This document shows positions 5,660 to 11,007 of a DNA stretch of 11,007 nt, piece by piece; position 1 is the stretch's first letter; each line of letters starts with the position of its first letter. The translations under genes were made by a program, and so were the position numbers. The notes under the pieces were generated by a model. It was not told the DNA's origin. It saw only the letters and a program-made list of their open reading frames with translations, and did no database searches. Source of the DNA: Desulfobacteraceae bacterium (lineage in GTDB: Bacteria; Desulfobacterota; Desulfobacteria; Desulfobacterales; Desulfobacteraceae); the NCBI GenBank assembly GCA_003354055.1, contig PIVQ01000186.1, forward strand, positions 1 through 11,007, read 5' to 3'.

Positions 5660-7873
5660 TCAATTGGTCTCAGCAAGTTGAAATATTCCGTGAATGTCCA
5701 GAATAAGTCCGACCCTGCCGTCTGCAAGAATGGCACCGCCTGAAAACCCCTGAATCCCTTCGAGGTTTCCGCCCAGGCTTTTAATGACATATTCGTCTTT
5801 GCCCAGAAGTTCATCAATGAGCAGGGCTTTTTGTTCGTCTTTTGATTCCACAACCACAGCCAGACAGTCCCAGACATTTTTGGTGTCGTCTTGACCTGAA
5901 TACAGGCTTCGCAGCCGGACAATGGGAATGAGCCTTTCCCTTTCTTTGATTAGCTCACCTTTGCCCTCAACTGTAAAACAATTCTCTTTATCCGGCTTAA
6001 AGGCCCGGTGGATGGCAGTGGTGGGAATCACATATTTCTCATCACCCACCCGCACCAGCATGCCGTCGATGATGGCCAGGGTCAAAGGAAGACTGATGGT
6101 GAATTTGGTACCCATACCTTTTTCGGATTCAATTTTCAGATGGCCCCGGAATCGTTCTATTCCTGATTTGACCACATCCATGCCAACGCCCCTGCCTGAC
6201 ACTTCGGTAACTTTTTGGGCTGTTGAAAATCCCGGACGGAGGATGAGATCATAAATCTGGCTATCGGTGAGCTGGTCGTTTTTCGATATCAGTCCGGACT
6301 GGATGCCTTTTTCCAGTATCCGCTCCCGGTCAAGCCCCTTGCCGTCATCCTGAATTTCAATGATGATGTTACCGCCCTTGTGATAGGCACTCAAATGAAC
6401 CATTCCCTGGTCCGGCTTGCCTGTCTCCCGTCTTAGCTTTGGCGGTTCGATGCCGTGGTCCACCGAGTTTCTGATCATATGCACCATCGGTTCATACAGG
6501 GCATCCACCACATTTCTGTCAATTTCAGTCTCTTCTCCGCTCATGGTGAGGTTGACGGGCTTGCCTGATTTTTTGGATAAATCTCTGACCAGCCGGATCA
6601 TCTTCATGAAAGTGGCTTTAATAGAGATCATTCTCATGGACATGGCAATGTGCTGCATATTGGATACAATCTGTCCCAGTTGGGTGACGCTCTGGATCAG
6701 GGAGGGATCATTGGAAACCTTTTGTTTGAGCATGGACTGGGCAATGACCAGTTCTCCGGCAAAGTCCACCAGGTCATCCAGTTTTTCCGTGTTCACCTTG
6801 ACCTGAGTGGCCACCTTTTTCTTTCCTGTTTTCTGTTCTTTCAGGGCCTGGGCCACCTGGACGGGTTCAGCCTTTTTTTCTTCAATCAGGATTTCCCCGA
6901 TTTTTTTATCCGGCTGGATTTTCTGGGTTTCCAGGGTCTCTTCAAGGCTTTGCTCGTCAATCACCCCTTGTTTTATAAGAATTTCACCCAGGGGCTCTTT
7001 GGTACCTTTGGTCAATTGGTCATGAAGGTCCCGAAGCTTGTCTCGAAGCCCGTTGATATTAATATCATGATCCGGCAGTTTCACCCCTTTGGCAATGCCC
7101 TGCTTTACCCGTTCAATCAGGCTTTTAAGCATGTCGACAGATTCCAGAATGGCATCCGTGGCCAGATCATTGATCAGGAATTCCCCGCTCCGGGCACTGT
7201 CCAGAAGGTTTTCCGTGGTGTGGGCCAACTGGTTTATTTTTTTCAGGGACAGAAAGCCTGCCACCCCTTTGATGGTGTGGATCGGTCTGAAAATATTGTT
7301 GATGATTTCCGAATCTTCGGGATCCTGTTCCAGTTCGATCAGATGGACCTCTATGGAATCAAGGTTTTCTTCTGCCTCGGAAACAAAATCCATCAGGATT
7401 TCCATGTCTTCGCCGGATATGGGTTCAGGTTCTTCGGCGTTGTCGGCAGGAGCCGGCGAGGGTTCTGTCTGGGTGGTGGGTTCCGCAGGTTCCGGCTCTG
7501 TTGGTTCTTCTGCGGGCGGCACAATGGTCAGGATGGATGAATCAAGAATACTGATGACATCCGTGGTTTCAAAGGTGAACTCTGTCCCCCTTTTCATGTG
7601 CCGGAATAAAGCTTCAAGAAGCAAAAGAGCATCTTCCAGGGGGCCGGTGCGTGACATCGTCTCAAGGGTCATATTTTCAACAAAATGCAGGCAGGACTCG
7701 ATTACTTGATAAAAGGTCTCTGAATCGGTTTGTTTGGCAGCAATGGACAAATCTTCCAGCAGCATGATCATACTGCCAAGGTCCGGTGTTTCACCGGGGC
7801 AGAATTCACCAATGAGTTTCGAAAAGCGTTTTAACAGTTTTGACAGGTCTTCCATTACAGCATTTTTATCCAC
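5660..7873 (-). CDS. cheA: Chemotaxis-type histidine kinase CheA with extra modules
   Basis: I place the start at GTG 7871-7873, 8 nt after a strong GGAGG (7882-7886), giving 737 residues. A TTG at 7888 would add five residues but has no ribosome-binding site. Domains in order: an unrecognised helical region (about 1-118); a Pro/Glu/Thr linker (about 119-152); an Hpt/P1 domain (about 153-255) with phospho-acceptor His199 in FRPIHTIKGVAG; two tandem MshEN-like motifs (295-317 and 325-347); the H-kinase dimerisation domain (about 358-415, TEKLDDLVDFAGELVIAQ); an ATPase domain (about 415-597) with Asn469 in RNSVDHG, the DDGKG box (509-513) and GRGVGMD (560-566); and a CheW-like domain to the end. 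All catalytic motifs are intact, so it should autophosphorylate at His199 and pass phosphate to receivers. No CheY-binding P2 domain is obvious; the MshEN-like motifs occupy its place. It lies between cheV and the response regulator in one operon. Confidence 0.95.
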   Translation of the reverse strand: MDKNAVMEDLSKLLKRFSKLIGEFCPGETPDLGSMIMLLEDLSIAAKQTDSETFYQVIESCLHFVENMTLETMSRTGPLEDALLLLEALFRHMKRGTEFTFETTDVISILDSSILTIVPPAEEPTEPEPAEPTTQTEPSPAPADNAEEPEPISGEDMEILMDFVSEAEENLDSIEVHLIELEQDPEDSEIINNIFRPIHTIKGVAGFLSLKKINQLAHTTENLLDSARSGEFLINDLATDAILESVDMLKSLIERVKQGIAKGVKLPDHDININGLRDKLRDLHDQLTKGTKEPLGEILIKQGVIDEQSLEETLETQKIQPDKKIGEILIEEKKAEPVQVAQALKEQKTGKKKVATQVKVNTEKLDDLVDFAGELVIAQSMLKQKVSNDPSLIQSVTQLGQIVSNMQHIAMSMRMISIKATFMKMIRLVRDLSKKSGKPVNLTMSGEETEIDRNVVDALYEPMVHMIRNSVDHGIEPPKLRRETGKPDQGMVHLSAYHKGGNIIIEIQDDGKGLDRERILEKGIQSGLISKNDQLTDSQIYDLILRPGFSTAQKVTEVSGRGVGMDVVKSGIERFRGHLKIESEKGMGTKFTISLPLTLAIIDGMLVRVGDEKYVIPTTAIHRAFKPDKENCFTVEGKGELIKERERLIPIVRLRSLYSGQDDTKNVWDCLAVVVESKDEQKALLIDELLGKDEYVIKSLGGNLEGIQGFSGGAILADGRVGLILDIHGIFQLAETN

Positions 7874-7909
7874 AGTGTTTTCCTCCAAAGGGAATTAGAC
7901 GCTTAATCG

Positions 7910-8845
7910 TTAATCAGGGCAGCAGCGTTTGTCAAGCATTTTGATCAACTCTGTTGTTTCCGGCTTGGTCACATAATTATCTGCCTGGACCTTATGGCAC
8001 TTGGCCTTCATCTGTTTGTTGATCAGAGATGAAAACATAATCACGTACATATCTTTGAGTACAGAATCCCTTTTCAGGCGCCGGCACAGGGTCAGGCCGT
8101 CCATTTTAGGCATCTCAATGTCTGTGATCAAAACTGTTTTCCGTAGTTTTTCCGGTGTGGGATTCTGATAATTGGTCCGGATAAACGCGAGTGCCGTCTC
8201 CCCGTTGATAAAATCATCAATATGGAGAAACCCCGCTTTTTTAAGACTCTTTACCACGGATTTGCGCATGAGCGGGGAATCCTCGGCAAATATAATATTG
8301 ATCTGATCCCGTGGGATGCTCTCTTTTTGAAGAATAACATCATCCGACACCTCTTCCAGAATCAGATCCGGAAAGATGGACGCCAGGATATGTTCCAGAT
8401 CCAGCACCAGGATCTGGGTATCTTCCACATGGACAGACCCGGTAAAGCAGGCATTCCCCTCAAGCATGGCATCCATAGGAACAAATTCCTGCCAGGACAT
8501 TCTGTATATCCGTTTGACCCCCTGGACCTTAAAACTGTTCAGGGTGTTATTGAATTCCGTGACCACGATGATTTCCCGGTCTTCTTCCTGATTGGCCTCT
8601 ATGTCAAGAATCTGGGCAAGATCCATCAGAGGAATTGTCCGGTCCCGGTATAAGTACATACCAGCAATGCCGGGCGGGGAATCAGGCAAGGACGTAATTA
8701 GCTCTGAGTCGTATCGTTGAATAGACTGGACTTTTGCCACGTTCATCCCAAAGGCTTGTTCTCCAACAAAAATGGTGAGTAATTCCATTTCATTAGTGCC
8801 GGACTCCAATAATATTCCTGAATTTGTAACCGTATCTATTGCCAT
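7910..8845 (-). CDS. cheV: CheV-type coupling protein (CheW domain plus receiver)
   Basis: The 311-residue protein has a CheW-like domain (about 15-160, NEMELLTIFVGEQAFGMNVAKV) followed by a receiver domain (about 182-306). Receiver residues are intact: Glu188 and Asp189 in FAEDS, phospho-acceptor Asp242 in ITDIEMPKMDG, Ser272 and Lys294 in VTKPE. This order and the TDIEMPKMDGL sequence are typical of CheV, which couples CheA to receptors and can act as a phosphate sink or adaptation module. No separate CheW is encoded nearby, so CheV and the CheW domain of CheA would have to form any array baseplate contacts. The ATG at 8845 follows AAAGGAG. It is 50 bp downstream of the membrane PAS gene and 36 bp upstream of cheA. 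No receptor gene is present to name its partner. Confidence 0.93.
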   Translation of the reverse strand: MAIDTVTNSGILLESGTNEMELLTIFVGEQAFGMNVAKVQSIQRYDSELITSLPDSPPGIAGMYLYRDRTIPLMDLAQILDIEANQEEDREIIVVTEFNNTLNSFKVQGVKRIYRMSWQEFVPMDAMLEGNACFTGSVHVEDTQILVLDLEHILASIFPDLILEEVSDDVILQKESIPRDQINIIFAEDSPLMRKSVVKSLKKAGFLHIDDFINGETALAFIRTNYQNPTPEKLRKTVLITDIEMPKMDGLTLCRRLKRDSVLKDMYVIMFSSLINKQMKAKCHKVQADNYVTKPETTELIKMLDKRCCPD

Positions 8846-8895
8846 TTTTACTCCTTTATCCGGACCTTATCGTCCAGTTACTTCTCCCTTTTCCG

Positions 8896-9597
8896 TCACG
8901 ATGGTTCTCCGGATATTCGGGCTGATATGATACTGTCCAGTTGCGTGGGTTGATATTCAGGAGCCGTTTTAAGTGTCGACGGCATGTCCCTGACAATGCA
9001 CAGTATCATGGGGATTTCGCCGGTAAGAATTACAGTGTTCAGCACATGGCAGGGAATCCATTCATTGGTCGTTTGATTATATATTGAGGTAGAGGTCTCT
9101 TCCCATCCTTTGTCCATAAGGGGTTGCCTGTCATTCCTAAGTTCCGGTAAAAGCCCGAGTTCCATTCCGTTTTTATTTGAAATATCCTGTTTAGAATACC
9201 CCAACGCCAGGCAGAATGAGGGATTGGCCTCAATGATCTGTCCCTTGCTCAGGGTAAACTTTGCCATGGGCGTGTCATGGTGCTTAAATAGGCTGAGCAG
9301 GGCCTTGTCGGTTTCAAGAGATCGGGATTTAGTTTTTTTCCCCAATTGTTTTTCCGTCGTAATCTTGTCTCGGTCATCAATACGTCGAGGACCATGGGAT
9401 TTGTTTTTTTGAAAAAGATAAAAGAAAAAGAGCACAAGACTGGTCAATACCAGGGCCAGTGTCAGCACCGGCTGGATCTGATGGCCGCTGCCTCCGGGAG
9501 ACTGGGCCATGGCCATAGCCGGAAAGGCCAGGGTGGCGCTTATGGTCCAGGCCGGCCAGGAGTGAAACGGCTTTGAATGTTGGTATGACTTTCCCAA
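8896..9597 (-). CDS. Membrane-anchored PAS protein without an output domain
   Basis: The 233-residue protein starts at TTG (9595-9597); an in-frame stop lies three codons upstream, and no ATG occurs before residue 28, so TTG is the only start that keeps the N-terminal signal. AAGG lies 7 nt before it. A signal-peptide-like N-terminus ends near AMAMAQ (about residue 31), and a membrane segment spans about 43-62 (PVLTLALVLTSLVLFFFYLF). A charged linker (about 63-96) leads to a cytoplasmic PAS domain (about 97-205) with the typical ANPSFCLALGYSKQDI stretch. About 25 further residues show no HAMP, kinase, GGDEF or methyl-accepting domain. As the first gene of the cheV-cheA operon it may be a sensory partner of the kinase (inference). 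Signal peptide and membrane segment could alternatively form a two-helix anchor. Confidence 0.82.
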   Translation of the reverse strand: MGKSYQHSKPFHSWPAWTISATLAFPAMAMAQSPGGSGHQIQPVLTLALVLTSLVLFFFYLFQKNKSHGPRRIDDRDKITTEKQLGKKTKSRSLETDKALLSLFKHHDTPMAKFTLSKGQIIEANPSFCLALGYSKQDISNKNGMELGLLPELRNDRQPLMDKGWEETSTSIYNQTTNEWIPCHVLNTVILTGEIPMILCIVRDMPSTLKTAPEYQPTQLDSIISARISGEPS

Positions 9598-9620
9598 ATT
9601 ATGGCCTTAATTACAAAATA

Positions 9621-9648
9621 ATCATAGGTTGCGGTAATATCCGTTCAA
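9621..9648 (-). promoter_or_regulatory. Probable promoter of the chemosensory operon
   Basis: On the minus strand TTGAAC (9643-9648) and TATGAT (9621-9626) are separated by 16 bp, about 24 bp before the TTG start of the membrane PAS gene. The -10 matches consensus at five of six positions. No other promoter-like pair stands out in the short gaps inside the operon, which favours a single long transcript. Confidence 0.55.
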
Positions 9649-9749
9649 ATCCGCGAAATTATTTGTTCCCGCTACAGGGTAATGTTTTTGATGTTAGTGA
9701 ACCGTGATCTATTAACCCGTCCAATGTACCATATTAAGGAAATGGATGC

Positions 9750-9808
9750 AAAAAAAAACACCTGGCAATTTTATATAGATACCCTGGCATGTGATATTAT
9801 TTCCAGGG
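9750..9808 (-). terminator. Possible terminator of the thermonuclease gene
   Basis: Read leftwards, the end of the gene and the next 50 bp contain CCCTGG (9803-9808), CCAGGG (9782-9787) and CCAGG (9761-9765), followed by a run of nine U (9758-9750). The first arm can pair with either of the other two, giving a 6-bp stem far from the U-tract or a 5-bp stem close to it. The T9 run is suggestive but both stems are weak. Confidence 0.4.
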
Positions 9809-10435
9809 GTTTTCTTTTCGCCATTTTCGGGGGCTAAGATATTTGTCACCAAGGGACCATATCCCGATGTTTTTCTGCCTGGCAATGTCCTGTGCCTTCT
9901 TATAGGCCGCAACGTCCAAGGCGAGGGTGAGTTTGCCCTGATAAACCTCGGCAAGGCCTTTTCGGAGCATTTCAAGATTAACGTTTAGGCTGTCGGAAAA
10001 AACCTCTGCCAGAATCCGGTTGTATCCGCCTGTGCCGTATTGTTTTAGCCAGACCTCCTTTTTAAAGATCAACTGACTGATTACTTTTTTGGCCTTCTGG
10101 CTGAAAGGCTGCCCCTTCTGACTTTTCCACCCCATTTCCGGTGAGTCTATTCCCACCAGCCTTACCTTGAATTCAAGACCCGCTCCCGAAACTTTGATCG
10201 TGTCTCCATCAAAGATCTTGATGACAGTGAACCGCTGGCCTTTTGGAATCTGAACCTTTTTCTCATCCATACGGATGATGTTGCCTTCCCCTGGCGGGGA
10301 GATGTTGGATACGTGCCGGATTCCGTTTTCATCTGTCCAGATATACAAATCTGCATAAGCCGGGTTAGTTTCGGTCAGACAGATGCAACATAAAATCAGA
10401 AAAAGAAAGCAGATTTGTTTGAGGGCATGGTCCAT
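9797..10435 (-). CDS. Exported DUF4124 plus thermonuclease-family (SNase) protein
   Basis: The 212-residue protein has a signal peptide (CFLFLILCCICL core, probable cleavage after AYA near residue 28), then a DUF4124-type segment (about 29-60, LYIWTDENGIRHVSN), then a staphylococcal nuclease-like domain (about 67-195). The nuclease catalytic set is intact: Asp76/Asp78 in IFDGDTIKV, Arg92 in VRLVGIDSPE with Asp97 and Glu100, and Arg140 in GGYNRILAEV; GLAEVY and the final helices follow. It should be a calcium-dependent endonuclease acting on DNA or RNA outside the cytoplasm, for nutrient use or degradation of external nucleic acid (family knowledge; substrate inferred). AGGAGG lies 4 nt before the ATG. 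It has its own promoter and is separated from the chemosensory operon by about 200 bp. Confidence 0.9.
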   Translation of the reverse strand: MDHALKQICFLFLILCCICLTETNPAYADLYIWTDENGIRHVSNISPPGEGNIIRMDEKKVQIPKGQRFTVIKIFDGDTIKVSGAGLEFKVRLVGIDSPEMGWKSQKGQPFSQKAKKVISQLIFKKEVWLKQYGTGGYNRILAEVFSDSLNVNLEMLRKGLAEVYQGKLTLALDVAAYKKAQDIARQKNIGIWSLGDKYLSPRKWRKENPWK

Positions 10436-10467
10436 GATGCCTCCTGATTTCGTGAATAGATAGGGAA

Positions 10468-10496
10468 ACTATAAAAGAAAAGGCCTTTAAAAACAA
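10468..10496 (-). promoter_or_regulatory. Probable promoter of the thermonuclease gene
   Basis: On the minus strand TTGTTT (10491-10496) and TATAGT (10468-10473) are exactly 17 bp apart, about 32 bp before the ATG. The -10 matches consensus at five of six positions. A 9-bp inverted repeat, CCTGATTTC (10443-10451) and GAAATCAGG (10499-10507), flanks it; the inner arm touches the ribosome-binding site. Confidence 0.55.
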
Positions 10497-10558
10497 TGGA
10501 AATCAGGGCAGATCTCCAATGTATGCAGATGTTATTTCAGAGGTTATAGGCAAAACCC

Positions 10559-10694
10559 GGCTGCATTACCGGTGGGGGATTCCGCTAAATTCCCTCTGGT
10601 CGTCCTGACCGGCGGAAAAGCGGAAATTTCCGTTTCTTTCAGTCCTTGACGCCTCGACAATTTACGCCGATTCACCCCCACCGGCAACACAGCC
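10559..10694. repeat. 136-bp imperfect inverted-repeat element
   Basis: Outer arms 10559-10578 and 10675-10694 match at 17 of 20 positions, including a perfect CCGGTGGGGG / CCCCCACCGG core. Pairing continues inwards with gaps (GATTCCGCTAAATT on the left against AATTTACGCCGATTC on the right). The interior contains CGGAAATTTCCG (10621-10632), a perfect 12-bp palindrome, and GGTC-N5-GACC (10598-10610). Such a long fold-back element resembles a small palindromic mobile repeat or an insertion-sequence remnant; I do not recognise the family. Confidence 0.7.
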
Positions 10695-10765
10695 TAACCA
10701 CCGAGGAATACTAAAGTGATATGTATTGGAGCAGTAAGTTCTTTCTTTGTCGGGGTTGTTGGGCC

Positions 10766-10789
10766 AATAATGCTAATTAATGCATTATT
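10766..10789. repeat. Short AT-rich inverted repeat
   Basis: AATAATGC (10766-10773) and GCATTATT (10782-10789) are perfect 8-bp arms around an 8-bp AT-only spacer, with an ATGCAT palindrome at the right arm. It may extrude as a cruciform or bind a dimeric protein; function unknown. Confidence 0.6.
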
Positions 10790-10810
10790 AACAAGCTGAA
10801 AGAAAATGGT

Positions 10811-10856
10811 CCCCTTGATCTTTTTGTCGTATTGGTTTTTTCAAAAGATCAAGGGG
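10811..10856. repeat. 14-bp perfect inverted repeat (hairpin)
   Basis: CCCCTTGATCTTTT (10811-10824) and AAAAGATCAAGGGG (10843-10856) pair perfectly around an 18-nt loop containing a run of six T. Read in either direction the stem has a T-rich side, so it could act as a terminator, but T residues fall inside the stem and loop rather than after it. Confidence 0.75.
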
Positions 10857-10878
10857 GATCAAAGTTCACTATGATATA

Positions 10879-10895
10879 GATTCCAAATAGGAATC
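10879..10895. repeat. Small inverted repeat
   Basis: GATTCC (10879-10884) and GGAATC (10890-10895) flank AAATA. It is short enough to be chance, but it lies exactly between two larger hairpins. Confidence 0.4.
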
Positions 10896-10906
10896 GTTAC
10901 AAAATA

Positions 10907-10971
10907 ACTTGATCTAAATTGTTTCCAAAACCCCTTAAAAGACTGGGTATTTTGAAAACAAAAGATCAAGT
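10907..10971. repeat. 65-bp imperfect inverted repeat
   Basis: ACTTGATCT (10907-10915) pairs with AGATCAAGT (10963-10971), and inside it GTTTCCAAAACCC (10921-10933) pairs with GGGTATTTTGAAAAC (10945-10959) apart from one mismatch and a bulge. The outer arms reuse the CTTGATCT octamer of the hairpin at 10811-10856. Confidence 0.65.
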
Positions 10972-11007
10972 AATTTTGGAGCCGATCCTTAGTCTTTTCT
11001 ATTCAAT

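Larger units (their letters stand above)
10497..11007. other. Non-coding block dense in inverted repeats
   Basis: About 510 bp to the window edge contain no frame I would call a gene; the longest short frames (for example 19 codons from ATG 10721) lack support. Five inverted repeats follow one another: 10559-10694, 10766-10789, 10811-10856, 10879-10895 and 10907-10971. The left part is GC-rich and the part after about 10700 is AT-rich. It could be the edge of a mobile element, a set of terminators for an unseen gene to the right, or a structured RNA region. Confidence 0.6.

Noticed and set aside
6650..7540. 296-codon plus-strand open frame opposite cheA, very rich in Phe and Gly
   Set aside because: The composition is that expected from the complement of Glu/Lys-rich CheA codons. 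CheA is intact on the other strand with all motifs.
10542..10699. Integron attC-like site, because GCCTAAC at 10692-10698 matches the RYYYAAC core
   Set aside because: In attC the order is RYYYAAC first and GTTRRRY last. Here the GTT-type end comes first and the AAC-type end last, on both strands, the left end has two extra bases, and there is no integrase or cassette array in view.

Overview
The window looks like chromosomal DNA of moderate GC content from a Gram-negative, probably anaerobic bacterium. I favour the Desulfobacterota (former Deltaproteobacteria, Desulfobacteraceae-like). Reasons are the style of the signalling proteins (a PAS domain with a Gly-Cys-Gly/CxxC cluster, a CheA with extra linker modules), the lipoprotein and exported-protein signals, and the DUF4124 plus nuclease fusion. 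This is inferred from reading the proteins, not from a search. I see no rRNA, tRNA, CRISPR array or intact insertion sequence.

Layout, left to right. (1) 1-1128, minus strand: the N-terminal 376 residues of a predicted lipoprotein, cut by the window edge. (2) 1245-3453, minus strand: a compact operon. A sigma70-type promoter overlaps a perfect palindromic operator, followed by a TrmB-family regulator, then a class III aminotransferase with ornithine aminotransferase residues, translationally coupled to the regulator, then a strong intrinsic terminator. (3) 3384-3834: a 451-bp intergenic region. (4) 3835-4434, plus strand: single-stranded DNA-binding protein with a long Gly/Gln/Asn linker and the DDDIPF tip, converging on the next operon at a shared hairpin. 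(5) 4481-9648, minus strand: a five-gene chemosensory-type operon in the order membrane PAS protein, CheV, CheA, single-domain response regulator, and a PAS-DHp protein without an ATPase domain. (6) 9797-10496, minus strand: an exported DUF4124-thermonuclease protein with its own promoter. (7) 10497-11007: about 510 bp without a gene but dense in inverted repeats.

How the genes work together. The regulator and aminotransferase look like an autoregulated amino acid (probably ornithine) catabolic unit. The chemosensory operon is unusual: it has a complete CheA kinase (Hpt, dimerisation, ATPase and CheW domains) and a CheV coupling protein, but no methyl-accepting receptor, CheR, CheB or separate CheW within its limits. 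In their place are two PAS proteins, one membrane-anchored with no output domain and one soluble with a cysteine cluster and an orphan phospho-acceptor helix. CheA also carries two tandem motifs resembling the MshEN cyclic-di-GMP-binding repeat between its Hpt and dimerisation domains. I regard this operon as the best candidate for a little-described system; the inverted-repeat block at the right end is second.
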